Part shown: piece after piece, positions 1 through 9,775 of the stretch | Layout of the letters: every line of letters begins with the position of its first letter | Numbering within the stretch: position 1 is the stretch's first letter | Assembly (NCBI RefSeq): GCF_003589595.1 | Contig: NW_020654748.1 | Location: 4,356,017-4,420,016 of the forward strand | DNA from: Hyposmocoma kahamanoa | Lineage: Eukaryota > Arthropoda > Insecta > Lepidoptera > Cosmopterigidae | Length of the DNA stretch: 64,000 nt | Direction: 5' to 3' | Position numbers and translations under genes: made by a program | The notes under the pieces: model-generated | Database searches by the model: none | Seen by the model: only the letters and a program-made list of their open reading frames with translations | What the model was told of the DNA's origin: nothing

Positions 1-695
1 TTTATAGAAATTCCGAAAACATGCGACGTTCGCAACGCCTATTGGACTACCCTAGTGGATAACCAGTGGAACACTAGCCGATACTGCATTTACCTTATAA
101 GTAAAAATAATCATTTTAAGCAATGTATATTTGTATATATAATGTTTTTTTCCTGTATATAGTACGTATACATACGTGTCGTATTTCCGTTGTTTCTTTA
201 TATTTATAACAAATCCTAAAAAATAAAGCAAAAATCTTTTCTTCCGGGCCTCACTAGAATTGTAAAGAGATACAATTTTTCGAGAAAAATAGAGGTGTTA
301 TTCTAGCAAACTATGTCAACCCGCTACGGCCGGTGGGACGAATAAACACCAGAGAATCCCTGAGGAAATAGGTACTATTCAAAATATTTACGAAAGCGGG
401 GAATATCCTGTAAAAATACTTTATATTTCACGTTCCAATTTTGTACGCGAAAACTTTCAGTTCTAGGATCAGTTTTTCCTCATCTGACGCTAATATCAGA
501 ACCCAAAACTCGGTTATAAAGTAGGCCCGGGGACCTAGTTGAAATAATTAAATTTTGTTCCAAATTCAGATCAAGCCAGATCAGGCCTCTGAAAATGGCC
601 CGACGATCTGGCTAATTTTGTTCACGATTTATTCGCAAAAGCGCAAGATAGAGAAAATTACGAGTGTCATTTTTAACAGCTGTGAAAAAAAAATT
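1..695. other. No recognised feature
   Basis: AT-rich sequence. I see no coding segment, RNA gene or repeat shared with the rest of the window. Confidence 0.5.
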
Positions 696-918
696 GTAGT
701 AGCGCTCCTTGTGAAAAAGTTCGTCCAGGGAAGTGCTGCCACCTTACCTATTTCTGCCGCCAAGCGGTTATGTGAGCATTGCTGTGTTTCGGTTTCTAAG
801 AGTAAGGGTGCTGGTGAGATTACAAGCACATGGGACTTGTCAACTTAAATCTCACGGAGACGGGCGCTATGGCTTTCTTCTCTTATCTTTATCTTTGGAA
901 TTTAAAGTCCTGAGTGGC
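696..918 (+). mobile_element. SINE-B copy 1, 3' part lost
   Basis: It begins with the family's 5' motif (gctccttgtgaaa, then the 'ctgccaccttacctatttctgccgcc' region in diverged form) and runs to the 'ctgagtggc' segment, where similarity stops. Reading frames across it are by-products of the repeat, not genes. Confidence 0.8.
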
Positions 919-1309
919 CCACGACTGAAGACGAAGAAAAAAGTCTGCTGAAAAGGTCCCACAGTGACGAGTTTTACCACTTCAAGTTGAACCAATGCCG
1001 TTCATAGAACTATTTCATTTACAATATCCAGACTCGTGCATCATCTCTAGACATATTAGTACTTACCGCAGGTGCACAATGTAAAATACGTCTGTTGCAT
1101 ATTTGATCATAGTAAATCCGTGTTGGGTATCTGTAGGTTGTTCATTGTTTATATGTTTGTATGCCTAATGTTTGACTAGACATAGTGAAACTAATTAATG
1201 CAAACCATTCTAACTAGCTGATTGAACATGGAATCTGGTCTCCATGTCTGCTAATTTTCTTGAAACCATTCGTAATTTAGTTTAGACTTTAAAATTAAGG
1301 AAATAAGTG

Positions 1310-1680
1310 CGCATTTGCCCTCCATCTTACCTGATGGAAAGCGGCGATGATGTCGTAGATGTAGCATACACACTTAACTAGTGCCTATTCACTCTCACTT
1401 TGAAAAGGCCCAAATTGTAGCGTTCGGGCAATAAGTCTGTATGCGGGGAATTTCATTCCGTTCGCCATATAAATGTGGATGCAAAACGCTTTGTGCTAAT
1501 CTTTGGAATATCCACAGCACAAGCATGGAATCGAAGCCTACGTCTAGTTCTACAATGATGGAATTGTGTAATTCCAACGCAGGCTCTCCGTGATTATATC
1601 CTGTAGAACACCGATAAGCAAGCAACTTTACGGCGGTGTTCAAGGCCCTGCAGCTTTGCCTCTACCAAATCCGACTACTC
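1310..1680 (-). repeat. Dispersed lepidopteran-type repeat fragment
   Basis: It starts with the phrase 'ctccatcttacctgatgg' followed by 'aaagcggcgatga', which I recognise as a common dispersed repeat in moth and butterfly DNA, probably LINE-derived. An 82-codon minus-strand frame (1395-1643) lies within it, but I see no domain. The orientation is a guess. Confidence 0.35.
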
Positions 1681-1799
1681 CACAGAGATCAGATGATAAT
1701 ATTTGCTATTCTGCTAAGATCTGGTTGCAATTGCAGTGGAATCTTAATAAAGTGTTAGGAATGGCAGTGATGATGTTCATTCAATAATCAATGTTGCCT

Positions 1800-2111
1800 T
1801 ATTCACCTTATTACTTATACAACTGCCATGGAAATGAATTTATCACGTTTAATTAGCGATTTAGTCTTCAAATTATATTATATTTCAATCGTCATTGAAG
1901 AGCAGAATACTAAAAAGTTGCAATAGCCGTTGAAAATAGGTCGATGGCTACCCATTAGCCACTGTTCTTAACTTTTAGCGGAATACCAAACGTACTGAAT
2001 CCTGCTATTGACATTCTATCGACCCATAACTGAGATGTTTTAAATTTAGCAAACCCTGTAAAAGGCCAAAACGACGGTTACTTTAAAAAGAAATACACGC
2101 ATACGATTTCG
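1800..2111 (+). repeat. Repeat X, copy 1
   Basis: About 300 bp that recurs as a direct repeat at 2568-2880 and, more diverged, at 34900-35195. Shared landmarks are 'aactgccatggaaat', 'cattgaagagcag', 'ccactgttcttaactttta' and 'ctgtaaaaggcc'. No TIRs, LTR-type ends or ORF were seen, so the class is unknown. Confidence 0.65.
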
Positions 2112-2124
2112 ATAAACAAGGAGT

Positions 2125-2562
2125 TTATTCTTGTTAAGCAGCAAAGGGGATCGAAGTAGGATACGTATTATAGGTAAGTAAATACTTTTTGTTTTTGTTT
2201 TCGGCATTTCTTTAGCAAGAAAATGACTTTTCGATTTATGAAGCCTGCTTTAATATATTTGAGTTTCAAATTATATATCTGACGAAAGGCTCGCTCGCTC
2301 GTCGCCACCGAGGGGTGTCGCAATGTTTTGCCGCGCGCGCACTGGATGAAAATTGTAATTTTTTCAAAAGATTTTCGTTGCTTTTTAGGTTTGAGACCAG
2401 GCAATTAGTGTGGTTATTTGGATGCTGTGTGATATAAAAAAGGGAAATTTACGAAGTAAAACAAAACAATAACATTTTTCAATCGTTACTTTAATTGCTT
2501 GTAGAATCACAATGCAAAGGCGCAAACCACCGCAACACTAAAGTGACAGTTAATAATTTCAA
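2125..2562 (+). repeat. Repeat Y, copy 1
   Basis: About 435 bp, roughly 90% like 6076-6515. It is placed exactly between repeats X1 and X2. It holds 'cgtattatag' followed by 'gtaagta', a good 5' splice-donor context, but the upstream 'tttacag' acceptor seen in copy 2 is lost here. A short CG-rich stretch (gctcgctcgctcg, gccgcgcgcgc) lies in the middle. Confidence 0.65.
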
Positions 2563-2567
2563 AAACT

Positions 2568-2880
2568 GCCATGGAAATTAATATGCGTATCTTAACTTAT
2601 ATCACGTTTCTCTAATCTCTAATCTTCATATTATATACATATATATACACTACGTCATAGACTCGCCATTGAAGAGCAGGATACCCAAAAATTGCAATGG
2701 CAGTTGAATAATAGCACGATGGATAGCCACTGTTCTTAACTTTTAGCAGAATAACAAAGTACAAAATCCTGCGATTGACACTATCGACCCACAACTGAGA
2801 TTATTTACATTTAGCAACTCTGTAAAAGGCCGAAACGACGGCTACTTTGAAAAACAAATATACACAATCACTTTAGATAA
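2568..2880 (+). repeat. Repeat X, copy 2
   Basis: Direct repeat of 1800-2111, starting at 'aactgccatgg' and ending near 'cacaatcacttt'. It carries a (ta) run near 2633 that copy 1 lacks. Confidence 0.65.
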
Positions 2881-3306
2881 AAAAAAAATATTTCATTATA
2901 CTTATTTTGTCACATGCCAACTTCTAGACAATCTATGTTTCCACAAATAAATGAGCTATGAAAAATATACTCGTTTGTATACTGTACGCTTATGATGTTA
3001 TAGTAGTAGGAGGTTTATTTAGGATTTCTGAGTGTTTTGTGGGAAAAGCATGGTGTTTATTAGCTTTGTGTTGAAGACCCAAGTTAAGCAAGTAGATTAG
3101 TGTACATTTTTAAAGTCGATTAAAGCTGTACCTAATCATAAAACAAGTATAGTGGTGACGCCAGTGACCGACAAGCACTACTGGTCGACATCTTTTTTTA
3201 TATTCATTTCTGATAAGATCTAGAGCAAAATTTTCAAAACGCTTTTGTTATTAGTAAGTGTCAATTACTGGGTGGGTGTTCATTATTGGTAAGTGTTGAT
3301 TACTGG
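2881..3306. other. No gene; short partial tandem at the right end
   Basis: AT-rich. At about 3253-3306 the phrase 'gtaagtgt..attactgg' occurs twice. Nothing else was recognised. Confidence 0.4.
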
Positions 3307-3437
3307 TTTTTTTTTTTTTTTATACATGACAGGCAAATGACTCCACTCCACCTGATGTTAAGTGGAAAGTGGTATCCAAACGCGAAGGAACCTAGTGCAG
3401 CGATGAAACCCTCACTGCACTAGCCACCTCCACCCTG
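3307..3437 (-). mobile_element. LINE 3' end (CR1/Jockey-like), 5'-truncated
   Basis: On the minus strand it ends in an A-run preceded by 'tgcctgtcatgtata'. It matches the 3' end of the copy at 37637-37870 almost base for base (for example 'gcagtgagggtttcatcgc'). Only the 3' untranslated part is present, as expected of a 5'-truncated LINE insertion. Confidence 0.75.
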
Positions 3438-3574
3438 GTTGGTTAGTTAGTAGATTTTTGGTGATAATTACTGGAGATTTGGAGAAACTAATTTAGATTT
3501 TTTTAGTAATAATTACAATAGCTTTTTTATGAAACATACAGCATAATCTTTCTTGAGGATTATATTTGTCAAGT

Positions 3575-3692
3575 AAACTAATCACTTTTGTATATAATTA
3601 TTAACACAAAGATCAAACACTTACAAAAAACCCTTCTATCCGGATTCAAACCGATGTCTTCTAGCAAACCGTGCCAAACGCTACGCGTACTA
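3575..3692 (-). mobile_element. SINE-C copy 1 (tRNA-derived), partial
   Basis: On the minus strand it contains the B-box-like 'ggtttgaatccgg' and the family body 'gcacggtttgctagaaga'. It abuts SINE-C copy 2 head to head at about 3692. Confidence 0.75.
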
Positions 3693-3856
3693 AGCATAGA
3701 TTTCTCATAGATGGCGCTAAATCGGATGACAAGCACATAGAAGAATTCATAAGGTCCGCTGGTTCGTTCCGTGGCTTAGTTGGAATAGCGACTGGCATGG
3801 TTTGCTAGAAGACGTCGGTTCGAATCCGGCCAGATCGAAAGAATCTTGGTATAAGT
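3693..3856 (+). mobile_element. SINE-C copy 2 (tRNA-derived)
   Basis: It has the tRNA-like A box 'gtggcttagttgg' and B box 'ggttcgaatccgg' about 50 bp apart, preceded by the family leader 'tttctcatagatggcgc'. Such boxes are the RNA polymerase III promoter of tRNA-derived SINEs. It is not a tRNA gene: the flanks and sister copies define a longer element. Confidence 0.8.
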
Positions 3857-5124
3857 TTAAAATAAAAAAAAAATTCAAAAATAAAGACACTTCACTTAAA
3901 ATGTTGATCATTGGTGCTATCACCCTACCATGACCACCAAGAAAAATAGATGATTAAGGCATCTTTTCTCAGATCAAGATTTATAAGGCAACACGCAAGC
4001 GAAAATGCTGACAATGTATTACGTGAAGTCTAGGATACATCTTGAAAAGTATCCGGGCGGTATCTCTAAAGAATATTAAGGACAGACGCTTGACCTAAAT
4101 ATTTGCACAGTCCTTTATCTCTGTAAATAAACCACAGCTTGGAAACTAGAAATGTTTAACCTCTTTATAAAACCAAGCATTTTATAGGGAAAAGGAATTA
4201 CAAAATATACACACAAAAACGAAGAAATATATATTAATACGCATGCGGGGATGATAACAATTTAATATTGATTCCAAGCTGGCTGAATAATTGTTTTTTC
4301 TGTAACAATATTCCGATATATTGTAAGAAGGTGCTCTGGGGCGGAACAAAATTACCATAAGGTAAAAGATGCAGACATAAGAACGCGTCGTCTTCGTTGA
4401 CGTGGTTAACAATGTTTTCTGCCCTTCGGGGACACTGAACAATATAGATCGGTCTATTCTCATACCGAAGATGCGGAATAGATACAAGATTCATCTAACA
4501 ATAGTGATTTATTTTGATAGATGTGCGATTTGAACCTTATTTCCCCTCAGCAGGGACCCTTTCCCCGTTTAATTTAAATAATACGGAAGCCCCATTGTTT
4601 GGATTTGTTCCAAATGTTTTTTGGCGCTTGTGATTTTCTTTCTGGCGCATTTCGCTAATCGATATATCCATTTGGGACTTTTAGACCGTTACTCAAACCT
4701 AGGTTGTTTGTCTGACCTAGCACTTTGCATAAATCTGAAAATTAAAATTTCTTTCGAAAAAAATCGAGTGAAGAACTTCAAATTTTTCCACTTTCACCAA
4801 TATGCTGAACGGAATATGAAAAATCTGCTGCTGTTCTCTACTATAGGCAGTGTTTCGTTCCACAATGGTTCCAGAGGGGTCATAAAACGACGAGAAATGC
4901 AAACGTGATAAAATCCAGATTGTTCCTGGAGACGTGACGTGATTTTCTCTAAAGAGACGAGGATCTTTTCATCAAAATTGTTCACGACTGTCACTTGTCT
5001 AACGGTAGTAATGTAGATATAATGGAATATGGACCTAGCAGTTAAGGGCATAGCTAAAGTAGTATAATGTGATGTAAGTTGGCGAAACAGATGGCGCTTA
5101 TTCCGGACTTCAAAACTAACAAGT
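3857..5124. other. No recognised feature
   Basis: Over 1.2 kb of AT-rich DNA. Short open frames on both strands (up to about 117 codons near 4794-5147) lack any recognisable domain or coding bias and overlap one another. I do not call genes. Confidence 0.45.
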
Positions 5125-5225
5125 TTGTATCGAGTTTTGGTTTTCACGACTGTTACACATAGGAAAAAAAACTATTTTTCCGGATTTAAATCGCATATAT
5201 TTGTTTTTTCAACCAAACCAACAAC
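5125..5225 (+). repeat. Element E copy 1, partial and diverged
   Basis: It shares 'gactgttacacatagga', 'ctatttttccggattta' and 'atatttgttttttcaa' with the other E copies, but diverges before the 'gacgtttcgggccc' part. Confidence 0.7.
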
Positions 5226-5390
5226 GAATAACTAGTTTGTTCTTAAAAAATACGGATACTTAAAAAAAGAAAATGGTCCTTATGTATGTATATTACTTTT
5301 AAAATTAATTTTGTGATTTGTTTTGTTATATACATAATCTTTATTCTTTACTTTTGTTTGTTATTTTCTCACATTGTTTAAGAAAATAAA

Positions 5391-5430
5391 CTATATATAT
5401 ATATATGTGTGTATGTATATATATATATAC
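5391..5430. repeat. (TA)n/(TG)n microsatellite
   Basis: Alternating ta and tg dinucleotides in two blocks. Confidence 0.9.
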
Positions 5431-5447
5431 TGTTTTTCATAGATATA

Positions 5448-5530
5448 CAGGGTGTTTTGTAAAATACCAACAACCTCGCAGGACTATATTATTAACATAA
5501 ACCAACAACTTTTATTCCATGACTTAATAA
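5448..5530 (+). repeat. Dispersed repeat Z copy 1
   Basis: 'acagggtgttttgtaaaata' followed by 'ctcgcaggactat' recurs in diverged form at 63108-63180. The class is unknown. Confidence 0.4.
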
Positions 5531-5580
5531 TTCATAGGATTTTCCCTCTTAAAATATAAAAATATTTAAATTGGAATACA

Positions 5581-5678
5581 CACACACGCACACACTCATA
5601 GCCCCGCGGTAGAGAAACCCTGTATCGCGGGTGCCATGGAAACTCACGAAAGAAATAAATGTATGCCATACAAATATG
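5581..5678 (-). mobile_element. SINE-A copy 1, tRNA part lost
   Basis: Antisense 3' half of SINE-A: 'cacactcatagccccgc', 'ctgtatcgcgggtgccatgg' and 'gaaataaatgtatgccat'. The B-box region is missing. Confidence 0.75.
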
Positions 5679-6075
5679 CGACTCTTGCACGTTTGAACTT
5701 AGTACCGAGAACAGATTTAAAAAGTGTCAGATAGTACTACAAAAATTAATGTTGTTAGTCATCATCTTATTTAAGAGCTAGACTCTTGTCGATGTAGCCT
5801 TCTCCACTCCTCACGGTTCATAGCCAGTTCTTTGACTGAATGTTGTTAGTATTATACAAAAATAACCCTATATAGATTTATATTATTCGTTGAAACGTTC
5901 CGTTGGTGGTAGACCTCATTTACATATATTTTATAGGTAGTACGATTATTCAAATGTAGAAGAATCTAGGCCATCACATCTTGGACAGCTTCTACAGAAC
6001 CAATGTAAAAATCATTCAAATGTAAATTCAAGACTTCCTTCTAAGCTTTTACAAATATCTATGTTATTCTTTACA
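5679..6075. other. No gene; possible LINE relic at 5750-5835
   Basis: The stretch around 'gctagactcttgtcgatg' resembles a repeat I associate with lepidopteran LINE flanks, at low confidence. The final bases run into the 'ttctttacag' acceptor-like motif of repeat Y copy 2. Confidence 0.3.
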
Positions 6076-6515
6076 GATGGTTAAGCAGCAAAGAGGATCG
6101 AAGTAGAATACGTATTATAGGTAAGTACATACTTTTCGTTTTTCTTTTTCGGCATTTCCCTAGCAAGAGAATGACTTTTCGAATTATGAAGCCTGCATTA
6201 ATATATTTGAGTTTCAAATTACATATCTGACGAAAAGTCGGTCGTCGCCACCGAGGGGTGTCACAATGTTTTGCCTTGGATGAAAATTATAATTTTTCTA
6301 AATTGCTTCTGAGTGAATTTCATTGCTTTTTAGGTTTGAGATCAGATAATTAGTGTGGTTATTTGTTAAAGGGGAGTTCTATGATGAAAAAAGAGGGAAA
6401 TTTATGAAGTAAAACAAAACAATAACACTTTTCAATCGTTACTTTAATTGCTCGTAGTATCACAACGGAAAGGCGCAAACCACCGCGACACTAAAGTGAC
6501 AGCTAATTATTTCTA
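6076..6515 (+). repeat. Repeat Y, copy 2, with exon-like 5' end
   Basis: About 90% like 2125-2562. Unlike that copy it is not flanked by repeat X. Its first 44 bases (6077-6120) sit between a polypyrimidine-like 'ttattctttacag' and 'gtaagtac', so they would qualify as a micro-exon. Only one of its three frames is open (WLSSKEDRSRIRII). Whether it is ever spliced cannot be told from the sequence. Confidence 0.6.
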
Positions 6516-6570
6516 ATAATTAAATCCAACCACAAGAAGCAATTCGATTTGTACCGTTAAGGACTAAGCA

Positions 6571-6710
6571 CACAAATCAGGGCCGTATCCGGGACGTGGG
6601 CGGGCCGTGCTCCAAAACATCGGTGCGTATATTTTTTATGAATTCGTTCACACATGTCCGTGTCCAGGCCGGTGCCGACATTCATATAAACGAGCACGGC
6701 CCTGATGTGT
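6571..6710. mobile_element. MITE-L copy 1
   Basis: About 140 bp with inverted ends: 'atcagggccgt' at the left and the reverse complement of 'acggccctgat' at the right. It is GC-richer than its surroundings. A second copy is at 60498-60680. No coding capacity. Confidence 0.7.
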
Positions 6711-6833
6711 ATATTTAATCCTTCACTGTTCCTCTTTTTATAAACCATCCATCACTTCACCCGCGCCATCATTTTAATTCCAAAGAGGCGATACATTGCT
6801 GCGTTGACAAATTAATTACAATTTAAACGAACC

Positions 6834-7060
6834 GACACACGTTTTCTAGCAAACCGTGCCAGACGCTATGCCAACTAATAAAAGCCACGGAACGAACCAG
6901 CGGACCTCACGAATTTTTCCATGTGCTTGTTGTCGGATCTTTGTATCTGGTTTTTCAACGACTGTTTAGCGGTAGCGCCATCTATGAGAAATTTATGAAA
7001 GTATTTTGTCACCCAGTTAGGTAACTTTACAGCTGCTAGCCCTGGCTAGAGATGTCGCTA
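6834..7060 (-). mobile_element. SINE-C copy 3
   Basis: It reads on the minus strand from 'tagccagggctagcagctg' through 'atggcgctaccgc' and 'ccgtggct' to 'ggcacggtttgctagaaa'. The B box is largely replaced ('cgtgtgtcgg'). Confidence 0.75.
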
Positions 7061-7224
7061 TTAACTGTATTTAAATTTCCTATTAAATTGATTACAATTG
7101 TTCACAAACAATCGTGATCATATTGACAGAGGTATTCAATAATCGACAACAAAATGTGGGTATATAATTTATCATGGCTAACATCTGGGACAGTATAACA
7201 ATTTGTTATCGATGAACTCTTTAG

Positions 7225-7329
7225 TACACTTTAATGCGTGGTGATTGGAGCAGTGACTATTAAGTCGGATATTTATTTTAGACTCTAGCCTTTCCCGTGG
7301 CCTAAAAGATAAATTTCGAATGTTTAACA

Positions 7330-7363
<34 letters not shown>

Positions 7364-7474
7364 CTTCTCTCTCTCAATCTATACAACCTCTAATGGCTTT
7401 GGTTTATCACGCATAACAGTGCATGTGTTTAATCAATCAGTTTGGAAAAAATATAAGAGTAAAATTGAGAATAT
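7225..7474 (+). repeat. Dispersed repeat S copy 1, left part
   Basis: 'ctctaatggctttggttta' and 'gcataacagt' match the start of the copy at 47490-47800. Its continuation is on the far side of the Tc1 element (9021-9440), so the transposon inserted into this repeat. A pyrimidine microsatellite lies inside. Confidence 0.6.
7328..7377. repeat. (CT)n microsatellite
   Basis: Nearly pure ct repeats interrupted twice by 'ttct'. Confidence 0.95.
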
Positions 7475-7475
7475 A

Positions 7476-7500
7476 CACACATCAAAAAAAGTTTGCGATC
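7476..7500 (+). repeat. Left TIR of the Tc1-like element
   Basis: 25 bp, an exact reverse complement of 8994-9018. The cleavage end is 'cacac' next to TA. Confidence 0.97.
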
Positions 7501-7713
7501 AATAGCATAAACTCCTATAATTCTTTAAATTTAACTTTATCAAGAAAAAATCTATGTTGTATGCTTTCTTTAAATAGGAATACCCTGTTTGAAATTAAAA
7601 TATAAAACTATTTTTTATTATTTATTTTAAAAAATTGAGCCATTAATCATAATGTAATAGTGATAGAAATTTCATAGAAAGAAAAAGACTGTTTAATTAA
7701 ACTTAAACAACAA

Positions 7714-7719
7714 TTTATT
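7714..7719 (-). promoter_or_regulatory. Probable polyadenylation signal of the transposase
   Basis: AATAAA on the minus strand, about 17 bp past the stop codon of the transposase. Confidence 0.5.
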
Positions 7720-7735
7720 ATTAAAAGGTGTGAAT

Positions 7736-8767
7736 TCAATATAAAATAACTCCTCCCCTGGCTCGAATACATGCGAAGATCCTCCTGGGCATGCTGAGGA
7801 TCAAGTTATCCAGCATTTCCTGGGGTAACCTATCCCATTCTTCAATAGCGGCTTCCCTGAGCTCTGGAACTGTCTGGGGACGTGGCTCACCGTTCCATAC
7901 TGCTCGTTTAAGAGCATCCCACGCATGCTCTATTGGGTTTAAGTCGGGCGAGCCGGCAGGCCAGTCTAATCGTGTGATATCGTATTCTTGAAGAGCAGCA
8001 TTGACTCGTTGAGCTCGATGTGCGGGCGCATTATCATCGACCAGTACAAATTGGTGCCCATGGTTTACTCGGAATGGTCTGACGATATCATCAATAGCAA
8101 CTGCTTTGTACATGTCTGCTGTCATGAAGCCCCGATACGGGATCAAAGGCGTTCTAGCTCCAATCATAATGCCACCCGAAAAGGACACCGATTTTCCGCC
8201 TTGCTGAACTGTTCCAGTGGCAGATCTTTGTCTTTCACGGTCGCCTGGTCTTCTCCAGACACGGACACGTCGGTTATCTGGATGAGTGCTGATTCGGGAT
8301 TCGTCAACGAAGAGACAGTTTTGCCAAATGTTTTCGTCCTCACCTTCTTCATTTTGCCGAAGTCTAACCCACTGCAATCTTCGTTGTTGACGTTGCCGGG
8401 AATTGAGCGGAGCTCGCCAAGACCTCCGTGCTCGTAATCCAGCCTGGTGCAAGCAATTGCGAACGGTCTGCGTGCTAACTTCAAGCCCAGAGGCGGCCCC
8501 GACTTCTGCTTTTATTTTAGTGGCGTTGATTGTTGGATCACGGGCTGCCAGCAATCTAATATAGCGCTTTTGGGCAGCTGTCAAAACAGTTGGGCGACCG
8601 CTGCGGGGTCGGTCAGCTAAATTCCCCATTCCGTGATACCTCTGCAACGTAGCCACGACACAGGATTGGGATATAGCAAGTCTGCGTGCTATTACTCTCG
8701 TGGTGTATCCTTCTTCCCTCAAAGTTACTATTCTAGCTCGTAAAATCTCTGATAATCCTCTTGGCAT
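7736..8767 (-). CDS. Tc1-like transposase (DD34E), 343 aa
   Basis: The enzyme cuts out and reinserts the element by binding its TIRs and joining it to TA sites in the nucleus. The N-terminal half is a bipartite paired-like DNA-binding region: a first helix-turn-helix (about residues 5-45, VIARRLAISQSCVVATLQR), a GRPR-like linker (RPRSGRP, 53-59), and a second helix-turn-helix (about 63-110). A basic stretch (about 112-130) may serve in nuclear import. The catalytic domain shows D155 in FVDESR, D245 in VDDNAPAH and E280 in SPDLNPIEHAWD, with 34 residues between D245 and E280, the Tc1 signature. The length of 343 aa is normal for the family. The frame extends 12 bases upstream to a GTG at 8777-8779, but the first ATG is at 8765-8767 (MPRGLSE), which I take as the start. 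No frameshift, stop or missing catalytic residue is seen. The family assignment is secure; activity is inferred. Confidence 0.96.
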   Translation of the reverse strand: MPRGLSEILRARIVTLREEGYTTRVIARRLAISQSCVVATLQRYHGMGNLADRPRSGRPTVLTAAQKRYIRLLAARDPTINATKIKAEVGAASGLEVSTQTVRNCLHQAGLRARRSWRAPLNSRQRQQRRLQWVRLRQNEEGEDENIWQNCLFVDESRISTHPDNRRVRVWRRPGDRERQRSATGTVQQGGKSVSFSGGIMIGARTPLIPYRGFMTADMYKAVAIDDIVRPFRVNHGHQFVLVDDNAPAHRAQRVNAALQEYDITRLDWPAGSPDLNPIEHAWDALKRAVWNGEPRPQTVPELREAAIEEWDRLPQEMLDNLILSMPRRIFACIRARGGVILY

Positions 8768-8993
8768 TTTTTCAATCACAACTTTCCGCGAAAAATATCT
8801 TGAATCGCTTATAATTGACTAAATCAGATTTCTGAATGAGCGTAAGCTAGGACTGAAAGCCTTTTTATATGAAAAAACAATTGAACGGGGTCATTATTTT
8901 ATGTTCTAATTTATTTTTAAATAAAGAATCTAAAAAGAAGAAAAAATCATAATATAATCTACAGTAACAAAAAAGATTTCAGTTTTTCGAAGT

Positions 8994-9018
8994 GATCGCA
9001 AACTTTTTTTGATGTGTG
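8994..9018 (-). repeat. Right TIR of the Tc1-like element
   Basis: 25 bp, an exact inverted copy of the left end. The likely transposase promoter lies between it and the start codon at 8767. Confidence 0.97.
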
Positions 9019-9020
9019 TA

Positions 9021-9440
9021 CTCTGATTACTGTAGGGTGTAAAAATACAATTCCTATAAAATTTCACGAAAGAAAAAAAAACAAAGTTACTTCAAAATTT
9101 AACAAGAAAACCCGTGTATTCAATAGGTACTATATTTACCAATGGTTCTTTTTTAAAATAAACTGAAGTAAATAGAACGCAAATAGTATACGGTATACAT
9201 TTTTGAAATGGCTTTAATATTTTTTTATAAACAAATTAATTCTGAAATAAAGCCAGTATCCCAGCCGCTCGACCCGAATAAAATGAACCGTATTAGTACG
9301 GGAAAAATTGAAATTCGAGCTGAGGTACTATCAACTATTAAATGGTACAGGCGGTATTCCCCGCGTGGTGATAGGAGCAGTAAATATTATTACGGATATC
9401 TATTTTATATTCTTGGCATGTGGAATTCCCGGCGACAATG
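9021..9440 (+). repeat. Dispersed repeat S copy 1, right part
   Basis: 'attcaataggtac', 'aaatagaac', 'aaatggcttta' and 'ttctgaaataaagcca' match 32075-32385 and 47490-47800. The phrase 'gcgtggtgat.ggagcagt' occurs both here (9363) and left of the Tc1 element (7226). Confidence 0.65.
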
Positions 9441-9497
9441 AACGAAAATTGCTATTATTATTTATAATTCCATCAAAAACATGCACATGAAAAACAG

Positions 9498-9560
9498 TAC
9501 ATAGTACTAAAATAATCGCCCTCAAAAGTTCTTTGAGGGCGATTATTTTAGTACTATGTA
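9498..9560. repeat. Perfect 29-bp palindrome, 5-nt loop
   Basis: The left arm 9498-9526 is the exact reverse complement of 9532-9560; the loop is agttc. Centre: 'cgccctcaaa agttc tttgagggcg'. It would form a strong RNA or DNA hairpin. It does not match the TIR of any element here. Confidence 0.95.
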
Positions 9561-9574
9561 AATAAAGAAATTTG

Positions 9575-9775
9575 TCCTTTAGTTTGCCACCCATAGGGGT
9601 TGAATATTTTCTTCAAATTTAAATGGAACCACGTCTGAGGTACCCTCTTTCCTACAGAAAATATAATCATCAAAATCGGTACAGAAATGACGGAGTTATC
9701 GCGTAACATACATACAAAAAAAATGTTGTCGCATTGAGAACCTCCTCCTCTTTTTGAAGTGTTTTTGAAGAAGTG
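9575..9775 (+). repeat. Repeat F' copy 1
   Basis: 'gaatattttcttcaaattta', 'aaatcggtacagaaatg' and 'ttgagaacctcctcc' match copies at 21540, 47030 and 49318. It is a very common lepidopteran dispersed repeat, probably a LINE 3' region. Confidence 0.7.

Larger units (their letters stand above)
7476..9018 (-). mobile_element. Complete Tc1-like transposon
   Basis: A 1543-bp element with identical 25-bp terminal inverted repeats (7476-7500 and 8994-9018; outer bases cacacatcaaaaaaagtttg), flanked on both sides by the dinucleotide TA (7474-7475, 9019-9020), the target duplication of the Tc1/mariner superfamily. It carries one intact transposase ORF on the minus strand. Perfect ends, an open frame and a clear TA duplication all point to a recent insertion and possible activity; I found no other copy in the window. 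Confidence 0.97.

Noticed and set aside
1800..2880. LTR retrotransposon with X1 and X2 as LTRs
   Set aside because: The direct repeats do not start and end TG...CA, no primer-binding site or gag/pol sequence lies between, and Y occurs elsewhere without them.
7988..8484. Frames of 149 codons (plus) and 106 codons (minus) inside the transposon
   Set aside because: Shadows of the transposase gene in other frames.
8768..8779. Upstream GTG start for the transposase (adding 4 residues)
   Set aside because: Eukaryotic translation rarely starts at GTG. The ATG at 8765-8767 matches the usual start of Tc1 transposases.
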